Source: Emcibacter sp.
Lineage (GTDB): Bacteria > Pseudomonadota > Alphaproteobacteria > Sphingomonadales > Emcibacteraceae
Direction: 5' to 3'
Assembly: GCA_021774785.1 (NCBI GenBank)
Contig: JAJFIQ010000023.1
Span: 115,711-179,710, forward strand
Length of the DNA: 64,000 nucleotides
The notes under the pieces were generated by a model that searched no databases, had not been told where the DNA came from, and worked only from the letters and a program-made list of their open reading frames with translations. The position numbers and the translations under genes are program-made. Below are positions 31,622 to 40,105 of the stretch, in pieces. Numbering within the stretch: position 1 is the stretch's first letter; the number at the start of each line of letters is the position of its first letter.

Positions 31622-31907
31622 TGGACAGGCGATAAATCCTGCCCGCGCCATCAAATTGGCGGAAGAATGCGATAACAGTAAAGGTTATGATGAGGATGAT
31701 TTGGTAAATGAGAAAGCGGCTGGTGATGATAAATATTGCCGCTGGGTATTGATGGCTTTTCCGAAGGGTGAATGGTCAAAATTCAAAGCATGGCTGGTTG
31801 ACTTTGAGAAGTATGGAAACGATCTCTTGGCAGACCTTTTATATTACCGGGGTGTAACTAAGGAAATAAGCTCCCAAGATAATCTGACCAATGAACCTCC
31901 ACGCTGA
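31443..31907 (+). CDS. o-spanin lipoprotein (Rz1-like), overlapping Rz
   Basis: A 154-residue lipoprotein whose first 60 codons overlap the Rz-like gene in another frame. The N-terminal basic region and hydrophobic stretch RVLRILSLLVTVSLIGLITS lead to the lipobox LITSC, then a Pro-rich segment (HPPIPVKPLKQK). It is longer than lambda Rz1, with a C-terminal about 90-residue domain (CRWVLMAFPKGEWSKFKAWL). Together with Rz it should fuse the inner and outer membranes at the last lysis step. Confidence 0.78.
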   Translation: MTLLKWHLTLKKRVLRILSLLVTVSLIGLITSCAGTVVTVNKDHIYHPPIPVKPLKQKIDGQAINPARAIKLAEECDNSKGYDEDDLVNEKAAGDDKYCRWVLMAFPKGEWSKFKAWLVDFEKYGNDLLADLLYYRGVTKEISSQDNLTNEPPR

Positions 31908-32139
31908 GCCTATCTCATACAACATACGTATATTCAAAGATGGTGACTATGGTGATCGATACGACTGGTCATGCAGGGCGGATGTGGTTGATGGAATCGC
32001 CCATCTGTCGCTTGTCCAAGGCATGATAAGCGGCGTTCGGGATGCACTGCGTAAATGGGGGCGGGATATAGGCGTTAAAGAATTTCGGTGGGTCAGGTAT
32101 AGGAATGGGATTCCGAAAACTGTCAGGTGTTTGTGTTAG
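31891..32139 (+). CDS. Hypothetical late phage protein
   Basis: An 82-residue protein overlapping the end of the o-spanin gene by 17 bases. It has an N-terminal beta pattern (YNIRIFKDGDYGDRYDWSC) and a helical middle (MISGVRDALRKWGRDIGVKE) followed by FRWVRYRNG. I recognise no family. It is codirectional with the lysis cassette. Confidence 0.5.
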   Translation: MNLHAEPISYNIRIFKDGDYGDRYDWSCRADVVDGIAHLSLVQGMISGVRDALRKWGRDIGVKEFRWVRYRNGIPKTVRCLC

Positions 32140-32154
32140 ATATTAGGGCCGAGG

Positions 32155-32265
32155 ATGCTCTGGCACTATCCAGATGGCTTTGAATCCTACACAAACCGAT
32201 TATCTTTTGATCTAAAATATTATCGCAACATTACCAGAGAAATAGAAGCATATGACAAAGAATGA
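32155..32265 (+). CDS. Small protein at the end of the late operon (36 aa)
   Basis: A 36-codon frame from ATG 32155, preceded by GGGCCGAGG, starting MLWHYPDGFESYTNRLSFDL. It is aromatic- and charge-rich. It is the last open frame before the convergent terminator. Support is a good ribosome binding site and protein-like composition only. Confidence 0.4.
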   Translation: MLWHYPDGFESYTNRLSFDLKYYRNITREIEAYDKE

Positions 32266-32500
32266 TTATAAAAAAACCGCCTGAATGGTTGCCAGTTAAC
32301 TTTTTGAAACAAAAAGAGACGGGTTTAAAACTAGTGGAATAGGGCAGTTAAGAAGAAATTGACAATAGAGGCTTGCTCATATACCATATTTACACTTACT
32401 TGTGTTGACGAGATTTAGTAGCCATAGGTTCCGCTATTTTCACACCGTGATTTATCACAACTGGCCGTTCTTGTGGTAAGGGTTTAAATATCCGTAACGT

Positions 32501-32541
32501 AAAAAATTCCCCCGGGCTTTTAATTAAGTCAGGGGGTTGTT
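32501..32541. terminator. Bidirectional terminator between late operon and right-end module
   Basis: CCCCC at 32509-32513 pairs with GGGGG at 32532-32536 around an AT-rich loop; the A-run on the left gives a T-run for leftward transcription and TTGTTCTTT follows on the right. It lies exactly between convergent genes. The gene-free stretch 32266-32500 before it shows no further feature I can support. Confidence 0.6.
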
Positions 32542-32543
32542 CT

Positions 32544-33005
32544 TTAGCCCAAGCTTTCAGCAAGCTTAACAGATATTCTGGAAGCCCCCTTCGTGGCCGG
32601 GGGAACTTTTATCTGTGTCATGCCATCTTTACATTGACAAACTTCAATTTTCCCTTCTGCCTCACCTTTAAGTGGATTGTTTTTATTCATCCATTCGGAC
32701 ACTTTTTCCGGATCACACCCAGTATACCACCGATGCCACCCCGTTCTACTGATTCGTACTTGCTCGATCTTCCCGTATTTATAGTGCATTTCTGGATCAT
32801 AAAATAGATTTCCCTCTTGTCTGGCTAAATCTTGCCATTCCTCTGGCATCCTCTCAAACATAAACAAAATACTATTCACATATTCCGGTACAGGGGTATT
32901 CCCCTGACACCAGCTTGACACTGTGGCCTGAGTGACACCACACAGCCGTTGTAGCAGGGCATGTTTTATGCCTAGGGATTTTAATCTTGTTTTGAATGTT
33001 AACAT
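32544..33005 (-). CDS. HTH regulator of the right-end module
   Basis: A 153-residue protein from ATG 33005 behind GGAGAATAAA. The N-terminus is a YdaS/Cro-type helix-turn-helix: LKSLGIKHALLQRLCGVTQA followed by ATVSSWCQGN. The C-terminal 90 residues (GWHRWYTGCDPEKVSEWMNK and a CQCKDGM motif) are not recognised. The gene begins one base after the stop of its upstream partner. It probably controls the AT-rich palindromes upstream of the operon (inference). Confidence 0.7.
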   Translation of the reverse strand: MLTFKTRLKSLGIKHALLQRLCGVTQATVSSWCQGNTPVPEYVNSILFMFERMPEEWQDLARQEGNLFYDPEMHYKYGKIEQVRISRTGWHRWYTGCDPEKVSEWMNKNNPLKGEAEGKIEVCQCKDGMTQIKVPPATKGASRISVKLAESLG

Positions 33006-33006
33006 T

Positions 33007-33291
33007 TTATTCTCCATATACATCGTTAAGGGCTTCGATCATGTTTGATTTTTCGCTCTCAAAAAGGCCAAATTTAGCTCTTTCCAGCGCGGTTTCTTTG
33101 TTAGCTCCCATTTTTTTATGTGTTTTAAAAAACTCATGTGCTGGTGATTGGGCGGCGGCGACAGGATTTTCAATCAAATCATCAATAATTTTTGAAGCGC
33201 CACGCGATGAAGTATAATCGCCTATGCTTCCACCATTAAGTTTTCTGATATAATCTTTCTGAGCGGCTGTTGCTAATTTATAATGTGCCAT
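33007..33291 (-). CDS. Unknown protein of the right-end module
   Basis: A 94-residue basic protein, first gene of a two-gene leftward operon. It contains AQKDYIRKLNGGSIGDYTSS, a pattern like the short DUF-type segment found in single-strand-binding or nuclease-associated proteins, and ends in a helix (KSNMIEALNDVYGE). No catalytic motif is visible. With the HTH protein it could be a toxin-antitoxin, immunity or exclusion module, but sequence alone does not decide. Confidence 0.6.
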   Translation of the reverse strand: MAHYKLATAAQKDYIRKLNGGSIGDYTSSRGASKIIDDLIENPVAAAQSPAHEFFKTHKKMGANKETALERAKFGLFESEKSNMIEALNDVYGE

Positions 33292-33323
33292 TTCAAATTC
33301 CTTTTGTTTGTCTCTATGAATTA

Positions 33324-33379
33324 AATATATAGTAGTTATATATTAGTGTCAACAATAAAATATAGTTATTATATATTTT
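33324..33379 (-). promoter_or_regulatory. Strong promoter with two AT-rich palindromes
   Basis: Reading leftward, TTGACA (33352-33347), a 17-bp spacer and TATATT (33329-33324) form a near-consensus promoter for the two-gene module. Two palindromes frame it: AATATATA/TATATATT at 33324-33344, covering the -10 and spacer, and AAAATATA/TATATTTT at 33357-33379, just upstream of the -35. Their centres are 34 bp apart. Confidence 0.75.
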
Positions 33380-33703
33380 CACCAAAAAAGTTTTTATGGC
33401 TGTGGTCAATGAAAAAAAACGATTTATGAATCATAAAAATGAGTGAAACTGATGAAAAAGTTAGGCACTTTTACCCAAATAAGCGGGTTTTGATGGGGTA
33501 GTTAGGCACTTTTTTTACATCTAAGTCATTGAAATTGTTAAATGGGCTGCTTCCTCCCTAAACTTGGGCCACTCTGTTTATTCAGGGTGGCCTTTTTTAT
33601 CACATAAGCATCACTTGACCGTAAAGTGATTAGAGGCCATAAGTCTCGTCTTGTTATAAAACTAATAATCGGGGTATGTCCAAAATACTCTCAAGGAAAA
33701 ATT
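33380..33703. other. Prophage right boundary region without genes
   Basis: No gene is seen here. GTTAGGCACTTTT occurs twice, at 33470-33482 and 33501-33513. A terminator lies at 33567-33598. Between the phage module and trpS this is where attR should lie, but the matching attL is outside the window, so the exact junction cannot be set. Confidence 0.45.
33567..33598 (+). terminator. Terminator upstream of trpS
   Basis: A 10-bp stem GGCCACTCTG/CAGGGTGGCC (one T-G pair) with a 6-base loop is followed by six T. It probably belonged to the host gene that preceded trpS before prophage insertion, or insulates trpS from the phage. Confidence 0.85.
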
Positions 33704-34714
33704 ATGACTGAATTCAAGCAACGCATCTTCTCGGGCGTTCAACCCACCGGAAATCTGACACTTGGCAATTATCTGGGCGCGATCCGCAACTGGGTAGCGC
33801 TTCAGAGAACTTATGAAAGCATTTTTTGTGTGGTTGACTTGCACGCTATTACCGTTTGGCAGGATCCGGAGACCTTAAGGAGTGCCACCCGTGAAGTGGC
33901 AGCGGGCCTGATTGCCAGCGGTATTGATCCCAAGGAATGTATTATTTTTAATCAGTCTCAGGTGCCGGGGCATGCGGAACTAGCGTGGATATTCAATTGT
34001 GTGGCCCGTATGGGTTGGTTGAATCGCATGACCCAGTTCAAGGAAAAAGCCGGTAAAAACAGGGAACGGGCCAGCGTGGGGTTATATGTTTACCCCGACC
34101 TGATGGCGGCAGATATAATGCTTTATAAAGGAACACATGTTCCCGTGGGTGAGGACCAGAAACAACATCTGGAACTTGCCCGTGATATTGCGCAAAAGTT
34201 TAATAATGATTATGGCGTTGATTTTTTTCCCATCGTGGAGCCGTTAATATTAGGGGAAGCCAAGAGAGTGATGTCACTGCGGGACGGGAATGCAAAGATG
34301 AGCAAATCCGATCCTTCAGAGAACAGCCGGATTAATCTGACCGATGACCGGGATACGATTGCCAAGAAGATTCGCAAGGCCCGGACGGATAGCGAGCCAA
34401 TTGCCGCTAGTCTGGAAGGAATGGAAGGCCGTGCGGAAGCTAAAAATCTGATCAATATATATGCGGCACTCAGTGACCGGACCGCCGAAGATGTGTGCAA
34501 AGAATTCGGCGGGCAGGGCTTTGCAACTTTTAAAAAGGATCTGGCAGAGCTCAGTGTTTCTGTCCTTGGGCCGATAACAGAAGAAATGAAACGGCTAAAT
34601 GATGAAAAAACATATGTAGATCAAATTCTTAAAGAAGGTTCGGAGAAGGCAGGTGCCATTTCAGAGCCCATTCTCAAAGATGTTCACAATATCGTGGGGT
34701 TCTTGCAATCCTGA
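33704..34714 (+). CDS. trpS: Tryptophanyl-tRNA synthetase
   Basis: TrpRS charges tRNA-Trp. The protein has 336 residues, normal for the bacterial enzyme, starting at ATG 33704 behind AAGGAAAAATT. The HIGH-equivalent is [14 protein letters not shown] (14-27) and the KMSKS loop is [14 protein letters not shown] (about 195-208). The conserved [15 protein letters not shown] segment is also present. It is the first host gene right of the prophage. Confidence 0.97.
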   Translation: MTEFKQRIFSGVQPTGNLTLGNYLGAIRNWVALQRTYESIFCVVDLHAITVWQDPETLRSATREVAAGLIASGIDPKECIIFNQSQVPGHAELAWIFNCVARMGWLNRMTQFKEKAGKNRERASVGLYVYPDLMAADIMLYKGTHVPVGEDQKQHLELARDIAQKFNNDYGVDFFPIVEPLILGEAKRVMSLRDGNAKMSKSDPSENSRINLTDDRDTIAKKIRKARTDSEPIAASLEGMEGRAEAKNLINIYAALSDRTAEDVCKEFGGQGFATFKKDLAELSVSVLGPITEEMKRLNDEKTYVDQILKEGSEKAGAISEPILKDVHNIVGFLQS

Positions 34715-34775
34715 TGCTTAAGTATTATCTTTATACTATCTCTTGTGGAGAGGGATAACAGGTAAGGTAAAGATT

Positions 34776-35441
34776 ATGAATAAGATCATAAAATTATTAA
34801 TTGTGGTAACGACAGTCGGTTTTGTATCTGCCTGTAGCAGCACATTTAAATCCAATGTATCGCGGTTCCATGAATTGCCAGCCCCCAAAGGCGAAACGGT
34901 GATGATTGTACCGTCTGATCCGGCAAAGAATACCAGTCTTGAGTTTGCCTCATATGCCAATATGATTGGAAGCTATCTGGCAAGACAGGGATATGAAGCT
35001 GCAGGCAATGGTGAGGCTGATCTTGTTGTAGAGCTTGATTATTCCGTGGATGATGGCAAGGTCATGGTCAGAAGATATTCGTCTGGCTTTGGTTACGGCT
35101 ACGGCTATGGTTACCATCATTATGGTCATTTCAGATATTTTTCTCATTTCAGGCATTTTGGACATTATGGGGGTTATTACAGTCCTTTTTATGGTTTTGG
35201 ATATGGCTATCCCCATGACAGAGACGTAAGGTCCTATGTTAATTATACCCGCAAGCTAACAATGGTAATCCGACCCAATAAGGATGGGGCGAGAAATTTG
35301 TTTGAGGGCACTGTTGAAAGCACAGGACGGAGTAATGACCTTGCTCAACTGATGCCACATATGACACAGGCTCTGTTTACCAATTTTCCTGGACAAAGCG
35401 GTTCTACTGACAAGATAGTGATAAACTTGGATAAAGAATAA
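34776..35441 (+). CDS. DUF4136 lipoprotein with Tyr/His/Phe/Gly-rich insert
   Basis: A 221-residue outer-envelope lipoprotein. The signal peptide ends in the lipobox VSAC (acylated Cys about 20). The DUF4136-like core includes ADLVVELDYSVDDGKVMVRR and, at the C-terminus, TRKLTMVIRPNKDGARNLFE. An insert near residues 105-150 is built of Gly-Tyr, Tyr-His and His-Phe pairs (GYGYGYGYHHYGHFRYFSHF). The function is unknown; the His-rich insert could bind metal. Confidence 0.82.
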   Translation: MNKIIKLLIVVTTVGFVSACSSTFKSNVSRFHELPAPKGETVMIVPSDPAKNTSLEFASYANMIGSYLARQGYEAAGNGEADLVVELDYSVDDGKVMVRRYSSGFGYGYGYGYHHYGHFRYFSHFRHFGHYGGYYSPFYGFGYGYPHDRDVRSYVNYTRKLTMVIRPNKDGARNLFEGTVESTGRSNDLAQLMPHMTQALFTNFPGQSGSTDKIVINLDKE

Positions 35442-35518
35442 AAACCTGTACTTCCATATGAGTGTATGACCTGATAATGTAAAATTACTTTTTTAAATAA
35501 AAATTGAGGGCAGGATGC

Positions 35519-36487
35519 ATGTGGAAAAAAATCAAGTCGGTATTTGCTTGGCTGCGTGAGAAAATTACGTTGAAAGTTGCCCGATGGATCGGGGTTTCAC
35601 TTACTGCATTTGTTTTTTTCTATTATCTGATTGGCATGGTTGTTGTTGAGAATATCAATGATGATAAAAACTATGCCACAGATAGAATGGCGGATTCTAC
35701 CATAGGCAGTTACGCCGTAGAAATGTCCATCGCCATGATTGACAGGGAAGTAAATCATCATTCCTGGATTTCCAATGATCCGTGGTTCAAGCCGGGAGCC
35801 TTGCTAGACAATATGGCCCATTATCAGAAAGGCCTGATCTCGGCCAATGCTATTTTTGCCATTGAACTGAAAGACCAGCTTAGCCGAACACGTGGTTCCA
35901 GTCAGGTGGATGAAAACCTGCGCGAGGTGGCAAGTGGGGTGAATTATGCGCCGGACAGATGGTATTGGGACCCTAGCGTGTCCATATTCCTGTTTGTTGC
36001 TCCGGCGGAGAAGCAATATAATAGTGCGCTGAACAACCTGAAAAAATATAATCAACGTTTGGGTAAGGGCGAGGCAACCTTTGAAAGACGATCAGATAAT
36101 CTTTTATCGACATTGGATAAATTTTCTCTGGATATGGGTTCATCGTCCGATTCCATAATGAAGAAGATTGATAATGGTATTGGCTGCGTACTGGATACAA
36201 AGGCCGATGATTTATTTTATGATGTGAAGGGCCGTTCTTATGCCTATTGGCTTTTGCTGAAGGGTTTAAGGGCTGATTTTAATAAGGTTATTACTGATAA
36301 GGATATCGGCAGCAGTTGGGATCTTCTAGAGCAAAGCCTATCGGCCCTGATTGATCTTGATCCAATGATCGTATCCAATTGTGATGTGGATGATTTCCTG
36401 TTTCAGAACCATATATCAGCACAGGGGTTTTATTTGCTCCGAGCCAGAACTCAGCTAAAAGAAATCACCAATATCCTGTTAAAATAA
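35519..36487 (+). CDS. DUF2333 family membrane-anchored protein
   Basis: A 322-residue protein with one N-terminal membrane helix (GVSLTAFVFFYYLIGMVVVE, about 25-45) and a large periplasmic helical domain. Landmarks of DUF2333 are MIDREVNHHSWISNDPWFKP, SWISNDPWF and the late AYWLLLKGLRADFNKVI. The family occurs in marine alpha- and gammaproteobacteria; its role is not known. It starts at ATG 35519; a TTG five codons earlier is weaker. Confidence 0.82.
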   Translation: MWKKIKSVFAWLREKITLKVARWIGVSLTAFVFFYYLIGMVVVENINDDKNYATDRMADSTIGSYAVEMSIAMIDREVNHHSWISNDPWFKPGALLDNMAHYQKGLISANAIFAIELKDQLSRTRGSSQVDENLREVASGVNYAPDRWYWDPSVSIFLFVAPAEKQYNSALNNLKKYNQRLGKGEATFERRSDNLLSTLDKFSLDMGSSSDSIMKKIDNGIGCVLDTKADDLFYDVKGRSYAYWLLLKGLRADFNKVITDKDIGSSWDLLEQSLSALIDLDPMIVSNCDVDDFLFQNHISAQGFYLLRARTQLKEITNILLK

Positions 36488-36491
36488 AAAA

Positions 36492-36524
36492 ATCTTGCCA
36501 AACTTCTCTATAGGATGGCAAGAT
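36492..36524. repeat. 9-bp inverted repeat between DUF2333 and usp genes
   Basis: ATCTTGCCA at 36492-36500 and TGGCAAGAT at 36516-36524 are perfectly complementary. No T-run follows on the plus strand, so it is not a classical terminator for DUF2333; it may be an mRNA stem or a regulator site for the downstream usp gene. Confidence 0.5.
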
Positions 36525-36550
36525 ACCCAAAATAGGATAGAGGGATAAGT

Positions 36551-37024
36551 ATGCCCACGCAGGAAAATAAGTGGAAGTTTCTGGTTATCGCTGATGATAC
36601 GCCGGAATTCAAAAAAGTTATTCGTTTAGCCGCCTTGCGGGCGAAAAGGGTTGGTGGGACGCTTGTTATGCTTCGCATCATTCAACCGGCTGAATTCCAG
36701 CATTGGATGGCTGTGCGTGACATCATGGAAGAAGAGGCCATGCAGGAAGCACAGGAAATGATGGATCAATTTGCGGTAGAGGTAATGCAGCTGTCCGGCC
36801 TTGATAGCGAACTGGTTATCCGCAAGGGCGAGCCGGGTGACGTAATTACGCAATATATTGAGGAAGATAAGGATATTCATTTGCTGGTACTGGGTGCTAA
36901 TGTGGATGGTGATCCGGGTCCGCTGATCAAGGCGTTCAGGGAAGAATTGTTGAATGTATTGCATATGCCGGTGCTGGTTGTTCCGGGGAATATGACAGAA
37001 AAAGAAATCGACAAATTTGTCTGA
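36551..37024 (+). CDS. Universal stress protein
   Basis: A 157-residue single UspA domain. It starts with the first strand and phosphate-loop-adjacent residues WKFLVIADDTPEFKKVIRLA, has IRKGEPGDVITQYIEEDKDI in the middle and ends with the family's GLY-rich/closing strand LLNVLHMPVLVVPG. The ATP-binding G-2x-G-9x-G(S/T) motif is not intact (DGDPGPLIKAFREEL), so it may not bind ATP. Role in stress response is inferred. Confidence 0.88.
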   Translation: MPTQENKWKFLVIADDTPEFKKVIRLAALRAKRVGGTLVMLRIIQPAEFQHWMAVRDIMEEEAMQEAQEMMDQFAVEVMQLSGLDSELVIRKGEPGDVITQYIEEDKDIHLLVLGANVDGDPGPLIKAFREELLNVLHMPVLVVPGNMTEKEIDKFV

Positions 37025-37108
37025 TTACTGAATCATACCATTTTACTCTTGATTTTATGGCAAACTATTGCCATTTATGTCCTATCGTATAAGTAATAGG
37101 ACAGATAC

Positions 37109-37660
37109 ATGTTTATACAGACTGAAATGACTCCAAACCCTGCCACTCTGAAATTTGTTCCGGGCGAAACCGTTATGGAAAGCGGGACAGCTTTTTACGA
37201 AAGTGTTGAGGAAGCCGAGAATTCACCCCTGGCCCAGCGACTTTTTGCGGTGGATGGTGTCTCAGGCACTTTTTTTGGATTTGATTTTATCGCAGTTACC
37301 CTGACGGATCAGGATTGGGATGACAAGAAGACTGATGTCCTTGGTGCTATAATGGAGCATTATACGTCCGGTGATCCTGTTGTAACCAACGATATGCCGG
37401 ATATTCCAACCGCAGAAGAAAACCCCGAAGATGCAGAGATTGTCGCCCAGATAAAGGAACTTCTGGAAGCGCGTGTCAGGCCGGCAGTGGCGCGTGACGG
37501 TGGTGATATTACCTTCCATGCCTATGATGAAGGTATCGTTTATCTTCGCATGCAGGGGGCCTGTGCTGGCTGTCCCAGTTCAACGGCGACCCTGAAGTAC
37601 GGCATTCAGAATCTGCTCAAACATTATATTCCCGAAGTGGAATCCGTAGAGGCCGTTTAA
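37109..37660 (+). CDS. nfu: Fe-S cluster scaffold/carrier Nfu
   Basis: A 183-residue Nfu protein with two domains: the Nfu_N domain (FIQTEMTPNPATLKFVPGET, 1-85) and the NifU C-terminal domain with LLEARVRPAVARDGGDITFH and the cluster-binding CAGC in GACAGCPSSTATLKYGI (about 148-164). It transfers 4Fe-4S clusters to target enzymes. The stop is 4 bases from that of the convergent polysaccharide deacetylase gene. Confidence 0.93.
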   Translation: MFIQTEMTPNPATLKFVPGETVMESGTAFYESVEEAENSPLAQRLFAVDGVSGTFFGFDFIAVTLTDQDWDDKKTDVLGAIMEHYTSGDPVVTNDMPDIPTAEENPEDAEIVAQIKELLEARVRPAVARDGGDITFHAYDEGIVYLRMQGACAGCPSSTATLKYGIQNLLKHYIPEVESVEAV

Positions 37661-37664
37661 AGTA

Positions 37665-38711
37665 TCATTTTACGAATAATGGTAATCCAAACCAGTACCA
37701 TCTTTTGTCCGGTCCGGGCATGGTACAGTTGATTCTGCTTCGGCCTTGGGGCAGGGGTTCATCAAATCTGATTTCTACTCTGTTTCCGCCAATGCGTGTG
37801 ATGCTGGCCCCTTCACCCAGGTGGGAAGGAAAACAACCCATGGCAGATAAGCCTCGGATATTTTCTGCAACGGTAAATCCTATCCGGGGTGGATTTTGGG
37901 TTATGATTGTGCTGACGGGCAGAATGTCATAGGCAGGAAGGGCGCGGGCATTCACGATCAGGCGAAACCGTCCCATTTTTGAATATTTTTCATTAAAGGA
38001 AAATCGTGGTAGGCCATATAAATTGCTTTTGCTGCTGGCGGCACTGGAATATTGCCCGAAGGCGGCTTTGATTCCTTTTTCCTTCAGTATATTTTCAAGC
38101 ATCGGGCTGAATTCACCAAAGGGGTAGGCAAATATATCCGGTATTTCTCCCAGTTCTTTTTGATAAATTTCTGTGGCTTTATCAATATCTTCTGTAGCTT
38201 TTTCCGCAGACATATAGAGCAGGTGATCATGGGTATGGGCATGATGGCCAATAGTAACCAGCGGATCGCTGGCAAGCGTTCGGACCTGCTGCCAGTTTAA
38301 ATATCCGGCAATTTTGTGGTTTACCGGTTCCGTTGATACAAACATAGTAAAGGGCATGTTGGCGGCCTTTAGCTTTGGCCATGCATTTTCCAGTATGGAC
38401 AGATAGGCATCATCAATGGTAATGGCGATAGTCCTTGGTGGCAGTTTAGTTTTGTTTCTAAAGGCGGTGACAATTTCATTAAGGGGTACAATATTGTATT
38501 TTTCTTTTTTGAGCTCTGCCAGTTGAGCATCAAATTGTTCTAACGTGATATTAGTGGATGGGTATTTATCTTCACCGAAACGGTGGTACATTAAGATGAC
38601 GGCAGAATCTTCTGTTTGCTGTGCTCTTGCGAATTCCGTCATAAGGGAAGTCAAGACCAGCAGCCCGCCCAATAATAATATGGCAAAAAGTAAATGATGA
38701 TTTTGTTTCAT
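37665..38711 (-). CDS. Polysaccharide deacetylase family protein
   Basis: A 348-residue exported protein with an N-terminal hydrophobic segment (HHLLFAILLLGGLLVLTSLM) as signal/anchor and a NodB-type domain (about 35-225). Catalytic residues are seen in AVILMYHRF, TIAITIDDAYLSI (the DD pair) and the metal-binding HHAHTHDHLL. The C-terminal about 100 residues form an additional domain. It probably deacetylates an extracellular or cell-wall polysaccharide; the substrate is unknown. Confidence 0.88.
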   Translation of the reverse strand: MKQNHHLLFAILLLGGLLVLTSLMTEFARAQQTEDSAVILMYHRFGEDKYPSTNITLEQFDAQLAELKKEKYNIVPLNEIVTAFRNKTKLPPRTIAITIDDAYLSILENAWPKLKAANMPFTMFVSTEPVNHKIAGYLNWQQVRTLASDPLVTIGHHAHTHDHLLYMSAEKATEDIDKATEIYQKELGEIPDIFAYPFGEFSPMLENILKEKGIKAAFGQYSSAASSKSNLYGLPRFSFNEKYSKMGRFRLIVNARALPAYDILPVSTIITQNPPRIGFTVAENIRGLSAMGCFPSHLGEGASITRIGGNRVEIRFDEPLPQGRSRINCTMPGPDKRWYWFGLPLFVK

Positions 38712-38807
38712 AATGGCATAAAGTATAACAGGATAATTTTAAAAGAAAATCTTCTTCGTGCAATGTATATATATGTTAATATATGATTTTATGACTTAGG
38801 ATAACTA

Positions 38808-39404
38808 ATGACGCAAGATATACTTTCTGATCGGGATTTGGATGTTATTTTCAGGGAAGCCCGCTCTTTTAAGGGTTGGCAGAAAACACCTGTTTCTGAG
38901 ATTACCATAAGGGCCATGTATGATCTTTTGCGGTGGGGGCCAACCAGTTTTAACTGCTCGCCCGCCCGTTTTGTTATTGTTCGGAGCGAGGGGGCCAAGA
39001 AAAAGCTTGCGGATTGCGCCATGCACAGTAATCGGGACAAGATATTGCTCGCGCCCTTTACTGTTATTGTTGCCAGTGATGCTAAATTTTATGAGAAACT
39101 GCCTGAGTTGTTTAAAAGTTATGCCGGTGCTAAGGATTTCTTCGTGGAGAATAAGGATATGGCACAGGAAACTGCATTCAGGAACAGCTGCATGCAGGGT
39201 GGCTATATGATAATTGCCGCGCGTTCTCTCGGGCTTGATTGCTGCCCCATGTCTGGCTTTAATCCAACAGCGGTTAATGATGCCTTCTTTAAAGGTGGTG
39301 ATAATAGCGTGAATTTTATTTGCAGTATGGGCTACGGTAATACAGAAAATCTGCCAGACAGGGACCGGCGTCTGTCTTTTGATGAGGCGTGTGAATTCGT
39401 TTGA
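38808..39404 (+). CDS. Nitroreductase family protein, RutE/HadB-like
   Basis: A 198-residue FMN-dependent oxidoreductase of the malonic semialdehyde reductase (RutE)-like subgroup: LDVIFREARSFKGWQKTPVS, LRWGPTSFNCSPARFVIVRS (FMN-binding) and ARSLGLDCCPMSGFNPTAV. The length matches the subgroup. Without other rut genes nearby a role in pyrimidine breakdown is not supported; it may reduce 3-carbon semialdehydes or nitro compounds. It overlaps tsaB by 4 bases. Confidence 0.85.
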   Translation: MTQDILSDRDLDVIFREARSFKGWQKTPVSEITIRAMYDLLRWGPTSFNCSPARFVIVRSEGAKKKLADCAMHSNRDKILLAPFTVIVASDAKFYEKLPELFKSYAGAKDFFVENKDMAQETAFRNSCMQGGYMIIAARSLGLDCCPMSGFNPTAVNDAFFKGGDNSVNFICSMGYGNTENLPDRDRRLSFDEACEFV

Positions 39405-40105
39405 ATATACTTGCCCTTGATAGCGCTTTGTCATCCTGTTCCGCAGCGGTGATAAAAGATGGCGAAACATTATCCGAAATATTCGAAAAAAGGATGCGGG
39501 GGCAGGCTGAACGTCTGGTGCCTTTGTGTCAGGAGGTTTGCGATAAAGCGGGTCTGTCCTTCGCCCAGATGGATGCAATAGCGGTAACCGTCGGTCCGGG
39601 AACATTCACCGGAGTGCGCATTGGGCTAGCAGCGGCCAAGGGGCTTGCGCTGGCTCTTGATATTCCGCTTGTTGGCATCTCCACTTTGGAAGCTGCCGCC
39701 AGAAATGCCGCCAGAGATGCTTGTGCAGGTCGTATTGCCGTTGCCCATGATGCCAGAAGATCGGAAGTTTATTTGCAGCTTTTTGACCTGAAAAATGGTC
39801 ATGTCTTTCCCGCATCCGACCCCCTCGCGGTTCCGTTATGTGAAGTGGAGCAGCATTTTGATAGTAGGATAATATCTGTGATTGGTACCGGTGTGGAAAT
39901 GGTGAAAACTTTCCTGTCTCTAGATGTTAAGGCAAGGCTGAGCTTTCCGAATGTGCCAGCTGAACCCAATAGCGGAATCGTGGGTTGTATGGCCTTTGAG
40001 AAACTCAGCGCGGATGAATCTGTTGGGGAGGTTGTCCCGCTTTATTTGCGTCCGCCCGATGCAGTGGCGGCAAAACCAATAACCTACCCCTTCCAGAACC
40101 AATGA
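39401..40105 (+). CDS. tsaB: tRNA threonylcarbamoyladenosine biosynthesis protein TsaB
   Basis: A 234-residue TsaB (YeaZ) of the ASKHA fold, partner of TsaD in t6A37 modification of ANN-decoding tRNAs. Visible motifs: ILALDSALSSCSAAVI at the N-terminus, AIAVTVGPGTFTGVRIGLAA (about 54-73) and LVGISTLEAAAR. It starts at TTG 39401, overlapping the upstream stop, and its stop overlaps rimI, a frequent pairing. Confidence 0.93.
   Translation: MNILALDSALSSCSAAVIKDGETLSEIFEKRMRGQAERLVPLCQEVCDKAGLSFAQMDAIAVTVGPGTFTGVRIGLAAAKGLALALDIPLVGISTLEAAARNAARDACAGRIAVAHDARRSEVYLQLFDLKNGHVFPASDPLAVPLCEVEQHFDSRIISVIGTGVEMVKTFLSLDVKARLSFPNVPAEPNSGIVGCMAFEKLSADESVGEVVPLYLRPPDAVAAKPITYPFQNQ

Noticed and set aside
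33470..33513. GTTAGGCACTTTT pair as iterons or CRISPR-like repeats
   Set aside because: Only two copies and no spacer pattern; no replication gene nearby.
34743..34775. Longer start for the DUF4136 lipoprotein at 34743
   Set aside because: It would add eleven residues before the signal peptide; ATG 34776 gives a normal lipoprotein signal.
38805..39605. 266-codon minus-strand frame opposite the nitroreductase and tsaB
   Set aside because: It covers two recognisable genes on the plus strand, and its protein has no family features.
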